From Firmicutes bacterium UBA2530 (GTDB taxonomy: Bacteria > Bacillota > Clostridia > Tissierellales > Sedimentibacteraceae): DNA of 12,741 nucleotides. The stretch covers positions 50,177 to 62,917 of the forward strand of contig DDNC01000016.1 of the NCBI GenBank assembly GCA_002340985.1. The letters run 5' to 3'. Positions 6,860-12,741 of this stretch are shown in pieces; positions within the stretch are counted from its first letter, which is position 1, and the number at the start of each line of letters is the position of its first letter. The position numbers were made by a program, and so were the translations under genes. The notes under the pieces were generated by a model. It was not told the DNA's origin, did not search any database, and saw only the letters and a program-made list of their open reading frames with translations.

Positions 6860-7432
6860 TTAAATACGCAGCAAAACCTCTGCAATATTATTTCCTAATC
6901 TTACCAGACCTTCTATTCCCTGTTTGTCATTCAGCACATCTCCCGGGAGCTTTCCAAATGCGCAATTCCAATACGTTGACCCTACCGTAATCATTTCTGA
7001 TAATCCAAACATGAAATTAATAGCAGCATATGCGAAATTAGCACCTGTTTTTGTTGCAACTACAACTGGTGCACCAATCTTTCCTTTGTATAAAAAATCA
7101 TTAGCCTCTCCAACAAAAGTAGTTCTGTCGAGGAATGCCTTTACCTCAGATGTAACATTGGATATATAAACCGGACTCCCAATTATGAAGCCATCCGATT
7201 CTTCCATTTTTAATATTAATTCATTAATCATATCATCTTTAATAACACACTGTTTATTTTTTAGCTCCCAGCATTTCCTGCACCCCAGACATGCCCTTAT
7301 TTTCTTCCCCCCCAGTTGAATTGTTTCTGTTTCAACTCCATGCTTATTCAACTCATTAGTTACAACCTTAAGAGTTATGGCTGTATTTCCGTTAGCATGC
7401 GGACTTCCATTAAAAGCAAGAATTTTTTTCAT
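6860..7432 (-). CDS. Iron-sulfur flavoprotein, NADPH-dependent FMN reductase/flavodoxin fold
   Basis: 190-residue FMN-binding protein. MKKILAFNGSPHANGNT (1-17) is the FMN phosphate-binding loop of the flavodoxin-like FMN reductase family, and GSPVYISNVTSEVKAFLDR (85-103) is the second typical motif. ACLGCRKCWELKNKQC holds Cys48, Cys51, Cys54 and Cys62, a C-x2-C-x2-C-x7-C pattern as in the compact 4Fe-4S site of archaeal and clostridial iron-sulfur flavoproteins. It likely carries out one- or two-electron transfer, with ferredoxin or NAD(P)H as partner. A TTG at 7444 and an ATG at 7438 are also in frame; the ATG at 7432 is chosen because GGAG (7442-7439) lies 6 nt before it. It sits 14 nt after the aldolase gene in the same operon, suggesting a redox step on the same substrate or redox support of that pathway. 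Confidence 0.88.
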   Translation of the reverse strand: MKKILAFNGSPHANGNTAITLKVVTNELNKHGVETETIQLGGKKIRACLGCRKCWELKNKQCVIKDDMINELILKMEESDGFIIGSPVYISNVTSEVKAFLDRTTFVGEANDFLYKGKIGAPVVVATKTGANFAYAAINFMFGLSEMITVGSTYWNCAFGKLPGDVLNDKQGIEGLVRLGNNIAEVLLRI

Positions 7433-7446
7433 TTTCATCTCCAATT

Positions 7447-8223
7447 TTATAAAGACATACTTTTTCGAGTATTATCTATAAGGTTTTTACTTTGACTTCT
7501 GAAAAAACCCAGATCGTTCATTATTGTAACTAGTTTAAAGCCTTGCTTTAACCTCATTGAAGCCTCTTCCGCTGAGCCCGTAACAATCCCAGGAACAACA
7601 TTATGTTTTCGACAACTTTTTAACACCTTCTCTATAGCCCGAACATATTCAGAATTCTTTGCATCACCAAAGCATCCCATATCCTGTGATAAATCCGCAG
7701 TTCCGATAAAAATACAATCAAGTCCGGGAGTCATGCATATTTCATCAATATTTTCCACACTCTTTCTTGTCTCACATTGCATTATAACGTAAGTGCTGTC
7801 GTTGCACTCTCCATTATTGTAATCTGTATACCATCCCCAGCGTGGACCTCTTCCTGCCCCTATGCCTCTTTTACCCAACGGTGCAATTTTCATATTATCA
7901 ATTATATATTTTGCATGCTCGGGAGTTTCAACCATTGGAATCATGAGGCCATGAACACCAACATCAAGCATGCGCGCCATCATTGGTCCGTCAAACGGAT
8001 CATACACTCTTACCAGTGGAGCCATCTCATATAATTCAGATGCTCTTATCATATCAACCATTGATTCCATATTTGTCTGAGCATGTTCCATATCTATCAA
8101 TATAAAGTCTAAGCCGTTAATTCCTAAAATTTCAGCATTTGTCGGTGAACCTGATGCAACAAATGCTCCAAGCACATATCCATTACTATCTATTCTTTCT
8201 TTAATTAAATTACGCATTTTCAT
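7447..8223 (-). CDS. HpcH/HpaI-family class II aldolase
   Basis: 258-residue TIM-barrel aldolase of the HpcH/HpaI (2-keto-3-deoxy acid) family, which cleaves 4-hydroxy-2-keto acids to pyruvate or a related ketoacid plus an aldehyde using a divalent metal. Residues matching the known HpaI active site are visible: Asp44, Glu46 and His47 in LIDMEHAQ, Arg72 in PLVRV, metal-binding Glu151 in QCETR and Asp177 in IGTADLSQDMG. RGIGAGRGPRWGWY (119-132) resembles the family's conserved glycine-rich loop. The ATG at 8223 is preceded by GGAGG at 9 nt and is preferred over the ATG at 8247. It is the second gene of the operon; the cupin gene upstream ends 88 nt away with a hairpin in the gap. The true substrate is unknown: related proteins include macrophomate synthase-like and 2,4-dihydroxyheptanedioate aldolases. 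Confidence 0.9.
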   Translation of the reverse strand: MKMRNLIKERIDSNGYVLGAFVASGSPTNAEILGINGLDFILIDMEHAQTNMESMVDMIRASELYEMAPLVRVYDPFDGPMMARMLDVGVHGLMIPMVETPEHAKYIIDNMKIAPLGKRGIGAGRGPRWGWYTDYNNGECNDSTYVIMQCETRKSVENIDEICMTPGLDCIFIGTADLSQDMGCFGDAKNSEYVRAIEKVLKSCRKHNVVPGIVTGSAEEASMRLKQGFKLVTIMNDLGFFRSQSKNLIDNTRKSMSL

Positions 8224-8266
8224 AGTGTTTTTCCTCCGATACAGCATAATACTTATTGTCTATTGC

Positions 8267-8304
8267 AATATTGCTGAACTAATTAATATTTGCTCAGCAA
8301 TATT
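8267..8304. repeat. Hairpin between the cupin and aldolase genes
   Basis: AATATTGCTGA (8267-8277) and TCAGCAATATT (8294-8304) form a perfect 11-bp inverted repeat with a 16-nt loop. In the operon (minus-strand) transcript no T tract follows, so it is not a standard terminator. It could mark an mRNA processing or stability point that sets different levels of the cupin and the downstream enzymes. Confidence 0.55.
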
Positions 8305-8311
8305 TAAATTC

Positions 8312-8695
8312 TTATTTATTTAGAACTTCTAGAAAATTACTATATGACTCGTTATATTCGGCTCTGAGCGGGTAGAATATATCCATTTGCATACAAGGTA
8401 CCGGACTATCATATACATGAATATAATGCTCCACATCAGCCGGTACTGTTACCCATGAGCCAGGAGTTAATCTATAGCAGATTCCATCAACATAGTAATC
8501 GCATGCTCCCTCTATGACTAACGCAATTTGCTCATTAACCGGATGCTTATGTGGGTTTACCTCATTCCCATTTTCAACTCTATTTACTGTACAGTTAATA
8601 TTATCTGCACCCATTCCAAATACTACCCTGGTAATTCCTTTTCTCAATTCTTGCCAAGGCAAATTGTTCCAATTTCCCGTTTCTACTCTTGCCAC
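8312..8695 (-). CDS. Small single-domain cupin protein
   Basis: 127-residue beta-barrel protein of the cupin superfamily. Cupin motif 1 is NPHKHPVNEQIALVIEG (47-63), with metal ligands His49, His51 and probably Glu55 or Gln56. Motif 2 is PGSWVTVPADVEHYIHV (78-94), with His90. All four usual metal-ligand positions are filled, so it probably binds a divalent metal. An open frame reaches an ATG at 8779, but the stretch between has no protein-like conservation, whereas GGAGGAAAGAA directly precedes a GTG at 8695, so that start is chosen. It is the first gene of the operon whose other products are aldolase, iron-sulfur flavoprotein and thiolase. It could be an isomerase, decarboxylase, lyase or a small-molecule-binding protein; small cupins cannot be assigned a reaction from sequence. 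Confidence 0.85.
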   Translation of the reverse strand: MARVETGNWNNLPWQELRKGITRVVFGMGADNINCTVNRVENGNEVNPHKHPVNEQIALVIEGACDYYVDGICYRLTPGSWVTVPADVEHYIHVYDSPVPCMQMDIFYPLRAEYNESYSNFLEVLNK

Positions 8696-8800
8696 TTCTT
8701 TCCTCCATAAATTTATTCTCAGTTTAATAATTACTGTAGTATCAATTCTTTTACTGATATTATTTTTGCTCTTAATCAATAAATAATAAGATTAAACGGC

Positions 8801-8893
8801 TTAACAGAATTTTGTTTTAGTAATTGCATTAATTTGTTCTTCATTAATACCATATTCTTTTTCCAGAAGATTTAATTGAATAGCATAATTCAT
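8801..8893 (-). CDS. Possible 30-residue leader peptide or gene remnant
   Basis: An ATG frame of 30 codons on the cupin-operon strand ends TTCTGTTAA. The peptide begins MNYAIQLNLLEKEYG and is mostly helical and charged. No good ribosome site precedes the ATG (only GGGTACAACAA). It lies in the predicted leader, between the promoter and the cupin GTG. It may be chance, a leader peptide or the remnant of a lost gene; no family was recognised. Confidence 0.2.
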   Translation of the reverse strand: MNYAIQLNLLEKEYGINEEQINAITKTKFC

Positions 8894-8951
8894 TTGTTGT
8901 ACCCAGTACTATTTCTAGAGCATTTTACATAATAAAGTAACTTATACTAAA

Positions 8952-8995
8952 ATTATAGTTAACAATGAAAGTGTTTACTATATCAAATGATACAT
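8952..8995 (-). promoter_or_regulatory. Predicted activator-dependent promoter and operator of the cupin operon
   Basis: On the minus strand TATAAT occupies 8957-8952 with no acceptable -35 box at the usual distance, giving a start near 8945. The palindrome ATATATCAAATGATACAT (8978-8995) matches its reverse complement at 7 of 9 base pairs, including the contiguous arms TATCA/TGATA. Its centre (8986.5) lies at exactly -41.5, where Crp/Fnr-family proteins bind in class II activation. The site is not a classical FNR or CRP box, so binding by the neighbouring regulator is inferred. Confidence 0.5.
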
Positions 8996-9018
8996 GTCAA
9001 ACAAAAATGTTATTTGAC
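8996..9018. promoter_or_regulatory. Second palindrome, candidate operator at the regulator's own promoter
   Basis: Arms GTCAAA (8996-9001) and TTTGAC (9013-9018), with further matches inside, give 9 of 11 complementary pairs in a 23-bp element. It abuts the other palindrome and its right arm overlaps the -35 box (TTGACT, 9014-9019) of the Crp/Fnr-family gene, which suggests autoregulation. Confidence 0.45.
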
Positions 9019-9042
9019 TAAAAAAACTTCTAGTGATAGTAT
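9014..9042 (+). promoter_or_regulatory. Sigma-70/SigA-type promoter of the Crp/Fnr-family gene
   Basis: TTGACT (9014-9019), a 17-base spacer and TAGTAT (9037-9042). The start would be near 9049, with a leader of about 64 nt to the ATG at 9113. The -35 is strong; the -10 matches at 4 of 6 positions. Confidence 0.55.
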
Positions 9043-9112
9043 ATTGTACTGAGCTATTTTAAATAGTCTTAGAATCCATTTGTTATGAAATAATACTGTG
9101 AGGTGTATAAAG

Positions 9113-9793
9113 ATGAGTTTTTCGTACTATTTTTTTGAAAACCATTTCAGTGATTTTGAACCGTTATTAAGAGAAAAGGGCACGGAATGCACTTTGAAGA
9201 AGGGATACGAAATTACAGCTAATAATCCTGAGTTATACCTTTACTATATTATTAACGGTATTTTTAAGCTATCTCTCACTCACGAGGATGGCGCTGTTAA
9301 GACTGTGTGCTTTCATGGAAAAGGTTCTATCTTTCCATATTCCTTATGCAGACCTACTGATAACGAGTACAAAATTGAAACAGACATCCTGCTTTTAACA
9401 GCTGTTACCGATGTACTTACTATTAGGATTAAGCCATCGATTTTTCACGATATGCTGCTAGAAAGTCCTAATTTTCATATGGCTATGACTGATTATTGCA
9501 TTAAGCATTCAAACCTCTTTATGTTTGAATCTATTAATTTGTCATACAATACAGCTTTTATTAAAACATGTAATTTTATATATATCTTCTCTAGATACTT
9601 ACACGGAAAGGGAATCAATCTTACGCAAACAGAAATAGGTGAAATTATTGGGGAGACCAGACTAGAAGTGGCACGCGCCTTAAAGAAGCTGAGAGGTATG
9701 GGTATCATTGATACATCACGAGGTGGAATTTCAGTTTTGAATATGGAAGAACTAATAAAAAATTGTTCCTATGCAGTAGGTCGAATCGAGTAG
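9113..9793 (+). CDS. Crp/Fnr-family transcriptional regulator
   Basis: 226-residue regulator with an N-terminal cyclic-nucleotide-binding-like jelly roll (about 12-125), a long dimer helix (about 125-155) and a C-terminal winged helix-turn-helix (INLTQTEIGEIIGETRLEVA and the following LKKLRGMGIID, 168-200). TRLEVARALKKL is the likely recognition helix. The cyclic-AMP-binding arginine motif of Crp and the N-terminal cysteine cluster of Fnr are not seen, so the signal may be a small organic molecule, as for CprK-like proteins. A GTG at 9098 is in frame, but GAGGTG lies about 7 nt before the ATG at 9113, so that start is chosen. The gene is divergent from the cupin-aldolase-flavoprotein-thiolase operon, which it probably activates. 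The ligand is unknown. Confidence 0.9.
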   Translation: MSFSYYFFENHFSDFEPLLREKGTECTLKKGYEITANNPELYLYYIINGIFKLSLTHEDGAVKTVCFHGKGSIFPYSLCRPTDNEYKIETDILLLTAVTDVLTIRIKPSIFHDMLLESPNFHMAMTDYCIKHSNLFMFESINLSYNTAFIKTCNFIYIFSRYLHGKGINLTQTEIGEIIGETRLEVARALKKLRGMGIIDTSRGGISVLNMEELIKNCSYAVGRIE

Positions 9794-9885
9794 TACGTCG
9801 AATCATTAGGACAGTCTCAATTTGTCATACTGGAGTGTGTGGAAAAAAATCTGTAAATAATATTTGGAGGCAGGCACCATCAGCC

Positions 9886-9932
9886 AAAAAAACTGGTCAA
9901 CTACCACCCTTCATGAAGAGTGGTAGTTGACC
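9886..9932 (-). terminator. Intrinsic terminator of the lepA-lemA-TPM operon
   Basis: Arms GGTCAACTACCAC (9895-9907) and GTGGTAGTTGACC (9920-9932) form a perfect 13-bp stem. The loop contains the palindrome CTTCATGAAG. Read on the minus strand, AG and then seven T (9892-9886) follow the stem. The rest of 9794-10018, between the two converging genes, shows no gene or other clear signal. Confidence 0.85.
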
Positions 9933-10018
9933 TACAACAAGTCTTAAATTATACTGTTTCTAAGCATATATCTATTAATATCTGCTGGGCGCACATAATA
10001 AAGTGACTCTCCCTTCAA

Positions 10019-10846
10019 CTAGAACCCTCTTCCTGCACCGCCTCCGCCTGAGCGGCCTCCTCCTCCGAAGCTGCCGCCTCCGGAGCGTCCACCGCCTCCA
10101 AAGCTTCCTCCGCCGAAACCGCTCCCAAAGCCACCGCCAAAGCCGTTGTTACGTGTATTTATAGGTGGTATGAAAATTCCTCTTCGCCTTCTTCTGCCTC
10201 TGCCTCCGCCGGAAATATTAATTATCACTATTATAATAATTATTATAATAAGCTGCGCTATGGCACCTCCGTCTGATGAGCCACCCCTATGCTCTCCAGT
10301 ATTATTCGGAAAACTCACATTACCGAAAATTTCGTCGCTATTGTAGTCGTATTCCTCATTGACTCTATTGGCAAGCTGGTAAAAAATATTTTCGAGTCCT
10401 GCGGAATAATCTCCTGATGAAAGATAATCAATGGAATCATCCAGTATTCTACCTGATACGGAGTCTGTAATAGCTCCTTCGAGACCGTAGCCCACTTCAA
10501 TTTTAATCCTTCTTTCTTCCATAGCAAGAAGGACTAATACCCCGTTGTCATATTTCTTATTTCCTATTCCCCACTTTTCAAAAAGCTCAACGGCATATTT
10601 ATTTTCATCTAAGCCCTGCATATCCGGAACTACAGCAATAACTATCTGAGGCTTCTCTTCCGTATTTTCATAGTTAAGGTTGACCCTTACAATATTACTC
10701 TTCGCATCCTCAGATATCAGCCCTACAAAGTCGTTTACATAAAACTCTCTTGAAGGCTCCGGAAGCTTTATATCCTGCCCGTAGGCAGACACTCCCGTTA
10801 TTATTATCAGCACTGCCAATACAAGGGACAATAGATTTCTTTTCAC
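10019..10846 (-). CDS. TPM-domain (YgcG-like) membrane protein with glycine-rich tail
   Basis: 275 residues. A signal peptide covers about residues 1-23 (LLSLVLAVLIIITGVSA core). An extracytoplasmic TPM domain (Psb32/MOLO-1 type; some members are phosphatases) covers about 33-160, with FVNDF-like YVNDFVGLIS and IEVGYGLEGAITD. A second membrane helix at about 197-211 is almost pure isoleucine (LIIIIIIIVII). It is followed by GRGRRRRRG and a glycine-rich tail (235-275) with two tandem copies of SFGGGGRSGGG (248-258 and 259-269). The GTG start at 10846 has AGGAG 7 nt before it. It lies 14 nt after lemA; TPM proteins are often encoded beside LemA, and a shared envelope role is likely but undefined. 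The tail is GC-rich compared with its neighbours because of the glycine codons. Confidence 0.88.
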   Translation of the reverse strand: MKRNLLSLVLAVLIIITGVSAYGQDIKLPEPSREFYVNDFVGLISEDAKSNIVRVNLNYENTEEKPQIVIAVVPDMQGLDENKYAVELFEKWGIGNKKYDNGVLVLLAMEERRIKIEVGYGLEGAITDSVSGRILDDSIDYLSSGDYSAGLENIFYQLANRVNEEYDYNSDEIFGNVSFPNNTGEHRGGSSDGGAIAQLIIIIIIIVIINISGGGRGRRRRRGIFIPPINTRNNGFGGGFGSGFGGGSFGGGGRSGGGSFGGGGRSGGGGAGRGF

Positions 10847-10860
10847 AATATCACTCCTAA

Positions 10861-11427
10861 TTAATCGAAGTTAACCTTAGGCGCGATATTGGCACCCTCA
10901 GTAGCTTCAAAATACGGTCTTTCTTTGAATCCGAACATTCCTGCCAGAATATTCTTAGGGAACGATCTTATTGCTTTGTTGTAGTCTCTAACAACAGTAT
11001 TGTATCTGTCTCTTTCAGTGGAAATTCTGTTTTCGGTGCCTGCCAGTTCATCCATCAATGCTGTTACATTTTGGTTTGATTTCAACTCAGGGTAGTTTTC
11101 AACAACCACTAAAAGCCTTGATAATGCACCTTCCAGTTGGTTGGATGCCTCAACCTTTTCAGGAATTGAGCCCGCCCCGGCCAGCTTAGCCCTGGCATCT
11201 GCTATCGCCGTAAAAACCTCCTGCTCCTGCTTCATCGCTCCCTTTACAGACTCCACAAGATTGGGAATCAAATCATATCTTCTCTGCAGCTTGCTTTCCA
11301 CATTAGCCCACTGCGTATTTACATTTTCGTCCAGTGCCACCAAAGAATTGTAGCTTCCAAACAGGCTCATTACAAACATCCCTATTATCGCTACTATTAC
11401 CAATATTATTATTAAACCTTTATTCAT
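10861..11427 (-). CDS. lemA: LemA family membrane protein
   Basis: 188-residue protein anchored by one N-terminal membrane helix (about 4-24), with a helical bundle outside. Family motifs are NTQWANVESKLQRRYDLIPN (37-56) and the C-terminal ERDRYNTVVRDYNKAI followed by RSFPKNILAGMFGF and YFEA. The cellular role of the family is poorly defined; envelope processes are suggested. An upstream ATG at 11451 overlaps the lepA end; the ATG at 11427 has AGAGG 6 nt before it and is chosen. The start is 10 nt after the lepA stop, and the ribosome site overlaps that stop codon, so translation is probably coupled. A TPM-domain gene follows after 14 nt. Confidence 0.93.
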   Translation of the reverse strand: MNKGLIIILVIVAIIGMFVMSLFGSYNSLVALDENVNTQWANVESKLQRRYDLIPNLVESVKGAMKQEQEVFTAIADARAKLAGAGSIPEKVEASNQLEGALSRLLVVVENYPELKSNQNVTALMDELAGTENRISTERDRYNTVVRDYNKAIRSFPKNILAGMFGFKERPYFEATEGANIAPKVNFD

Positions 11428-11437
11428 ATCACACCTC

Positions 11438-12741
11438 TTAATCTTCATCAAATTTTAGAACTGCCAGGAATGCTTCCTGAGGTACTTCAACACTTCCTAT
11501 TTGTCTCATACGCTTCTTACCTTCTTTTTGTTTTTCAAGAAGCTTTTTCTTTCTCGATATATCTCCGCCATAGCATTTGGCCAATACGTCTTTTCTGAGA
11601 GCCTTAACCGTTTCTCTGGCTATAACCTTTCCGCCTACAGAAGCCTGAAGCGGAACAGCAAACAAATGTCTCGGAATTACTTCTCTCAGCTTTTCAACGA
11701 TATTTCTTCCTCTTTCATAAGCCTTCTGCTCATGAACTATAATTGAAAATGCATCCACTAATTCGCTGTTTATTAGAATGTCCATTTTAACGAGCTCTGA
11801 ACGCACATAGCCGTGAAGCTCATAATCCAGTGATGCATATCCTCTTGTCTTTGACTTAAGCGCATCAAAGAAATCGTATATAACCTCATTCAGCGGTAGC
11901 TTATAATGAAGTATTACCCTTGTAGCTTCCATATATTCCATGTTTTCAAATATACCTCTGCGGTTCTGGCAAAGCTCCATTATCGCTCCAACATACTCCG
12001 TAGGAGTCATTATGGACGCATTTACAATAGGCTCCTCCATATATTCAATTTCCTGAACAGGAGGCATATTTGTCGGGTTTTGAAGTATCAACTTCTCTCC
12101 ATTTGTTTTATAAACATTGTAAATAACACTTGGAGTAGTTGCAATAATATTTAAGTCAAATTCTCTTTCCAATCTTTCCTGAATTATTTCCATGTGAAGA
12201 AGTCCAAGGAAACCGCATCTGAATCCAAACCCAAGAGCAATTGATGTCTCTGGCTCAAATATAAGTGCTGCATCATTAACCTGAAGCTTCTCGAGTGCAT
12301 CTCTGACTGAGTTGAACTCCTCTCCTTCAGCAGGATAAATTCCGCAGTACACCATGGATGTTACTTTTTTGTATCCCGGAAGAGGCTCGTTTGCCGGATT
12401 CTCATCTCCCGTAATGGTATCACCCACACGGCAGTTTCTTACATCTTTAATGCTTGCGCACAAATAACCCACATCGCCTGAATACAATGCAGGTGTAGGC
12501 TTCTGAACAGGCGACATTATTCCGACCTCTGTTACATCAAACGTCTTGCCTGTTGACATCATTTTTATTTTGTCGCCCTTTTTAACCTGACCTTCTTTAA
12601 TTCTTATAAATGCGACAACTCCTCTGTAGCTGTCATAATATGAATCGAACACCAGCGCTCTCAACGGTGCATCCTCTTCTCCTGAAGGAGGCGGAACCTG
12701 TTTTACTATTGCCTCGAGGACCTGGTCTATATTAATATTGT
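11438..12741 (-). CDS. lepA: Elongation factor 4 (LepA), 5' end missing
   Basis: Ribosome-associated translational GTPase that back-translocates or remodels stalled ribosomes. The last 433 codons are present; family members are about 600 residues, so roughly the first 165-170, including the GTP-binding motifs, lie beyond the window. The beta-barrel domain II begins with the PPPSGEEDAPLRALVFDSYY region. Diagnostic segments are ALGFGFRCGFLGLLHMEII, LKSKTRGYASLDYEL and the LepA-specific C-terminal domain YGGDISRKKKLLEKQKEGKK, with VPQEAFLAVLK near the end. It appears intact in the window. It begins the lepA-lemA-TPM operon as far as visible; genes further upstream are outside. In most Firmicutes lepA is followed by hemW or hrcA, so this neighbourhood is atypical. 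Confidence 0.97.
   Translation of the reverse strand, partial: NINIDQVLEAIVKQVPPPSGEEDAPLRALVFDSYYDSYRGVVAFIRIKEGQVKKGDKIKMMSTGKTFDVTEVGIMSPVQKPTPALYSGDVGYLCASIKDVRNCRVGDTITGDENPANEPLPGYKKVTSMVYCGIYPAEGEEFNSVRDALEKLQVNDAALIFEPETSIALGFGFRCGFLGLLHMEIIQERLEREFDLNIIATTPSVIYNVYKTNGEKLILQNPTNMPPVQEIEYMEEPIVNASIMTPTEYVGAIMELCQNRRGIFENMEYMEATRVILHYKLPLNEVIYDFFDALKSKTRGYASLDYELHGYVRSELVKMDILINSELVDAFSIIVHEQKAYERGRNIVEKLREVIPRHLFAVPLQASVGGKVIARETVKALRKDVLAKCYGGDISRKKKLLEKQKEGKKRMRQIGSVEVPQEAFLAVLKFDED

Larger units (their letters stand above)
8696..9112. other. 417-bp divergent intergenic region
   Basis: This stretch separates the cupin operon (leftward) from the Crp/Fnr-family regulator (rightward). 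It holds the predicted promoters of both, two adjacent palindromes, a roughly 250-nt leader for the cupin operon, and one short open frame in that leader (8801-8893). No RNA gene or known riboswitch was recognised. Confidence 0.7.

Noticed and set aside
8696..8779. N-terminal extension of the cupin protein to an ATG at 8779
   Set aside because: The extension is low-complexity and has no ribosome site, whereas GGAGG directly precedes the GTG at 8695.
9780..9804. Direct repeat GTCGAATC across the end of the Crp/Fnr-family gene
   Set aside because: Only 8 bp, two copies, with no target-site duplication or mobile gene nearby; probably chance.
9886..9932. Hairpin as the end of an IS200/IS605-type element
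   Set aside because: No transposase gene or remnant was seen nearby, and the stem followed by seven T on the minus strand is fully explained as a terminator.
10146..10346. Plus-strand open frame opposite the TPM protein gene
   Set aside because: It is the antisense shadow of the isoleucine and arginine-rich segment, with no ribosome site.
12662..12664. TTG as start of a shortened LepA protein
   Set aside because: The frame stays open upstream to the window edge and encodes normal LepA sequence (PPPSGEEDAPLRAL), so the gene is simply cut by the window.

Overview
The window comes from an AT-rich, low-GC Gram-positive anaerobe, most likely of the Clostridia/Tissierellia type. The basis for this is the strong AGGAGG-type ribosome sites, a four-cysteine iron-sulfur flavoprotein, a biosynthetic-type thiolase, AT-rich codon choice, and a sigma-54 activator with a non-Fis C-terminus. 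Genus and species cannot be fixed from sequence alone. No rRNA, tRNA, CRISPR array, insertion sequence or phage gene was seen.

Left part (1-5626): lysA and the start of dapF run leftwards. The sigma-54-dependent activator gene (2178-4265) and a MalY/PatB-type C-S lyase/aminotransferase gene (4415-5590) run rightwards. Both lysA and the patB-like gene have near-consensus -24/-12 (sigma-54) promoters with exact GG-N10-GC spacing, whereas the activator gene has a sigma-70 type promoter. Inverted repeats lie about 80-95 bp upstream of each -24 element, where activator sites usually sit. The simplest reading is a local sigma-54 regulon in which the activator switches on lysA-dapF and the patB-like gene. 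This is the most interesting feature of the window.

Middle part (5626-9793): a leftward operon of cupin, HpcH/HpaI-family aldolase, iron-sulfur flavoprotein and acetyl-CoA C-acetyltransferase-type thiolase is transcribed away from a divergent Crp/Fnr-family regulator gene. The intergenic region holds two adjacent palindromes. One is centred at exactly -41.5 relative to a TATAAT on the operon strand that lacks a -35 element, which is class II activator geometry. The other overlaps the regulator's own -35 box. The operon looks catabolic, with pyruvate/aldehyde and acyl-CoA chemistry, but its substrate cannot be read from the sequence. A bidirectional hairpin separates this operon from the patB-like gene.

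Right part (9794-12741): lepA (5' truncated), lemA and a TPM-domain membrane protein gene form a tight leftward operon that ends at a strong intrinsic terminator. LemA and TPM proteins often occur together in the envelope; their linkage to the translation factor lepA is unusual.
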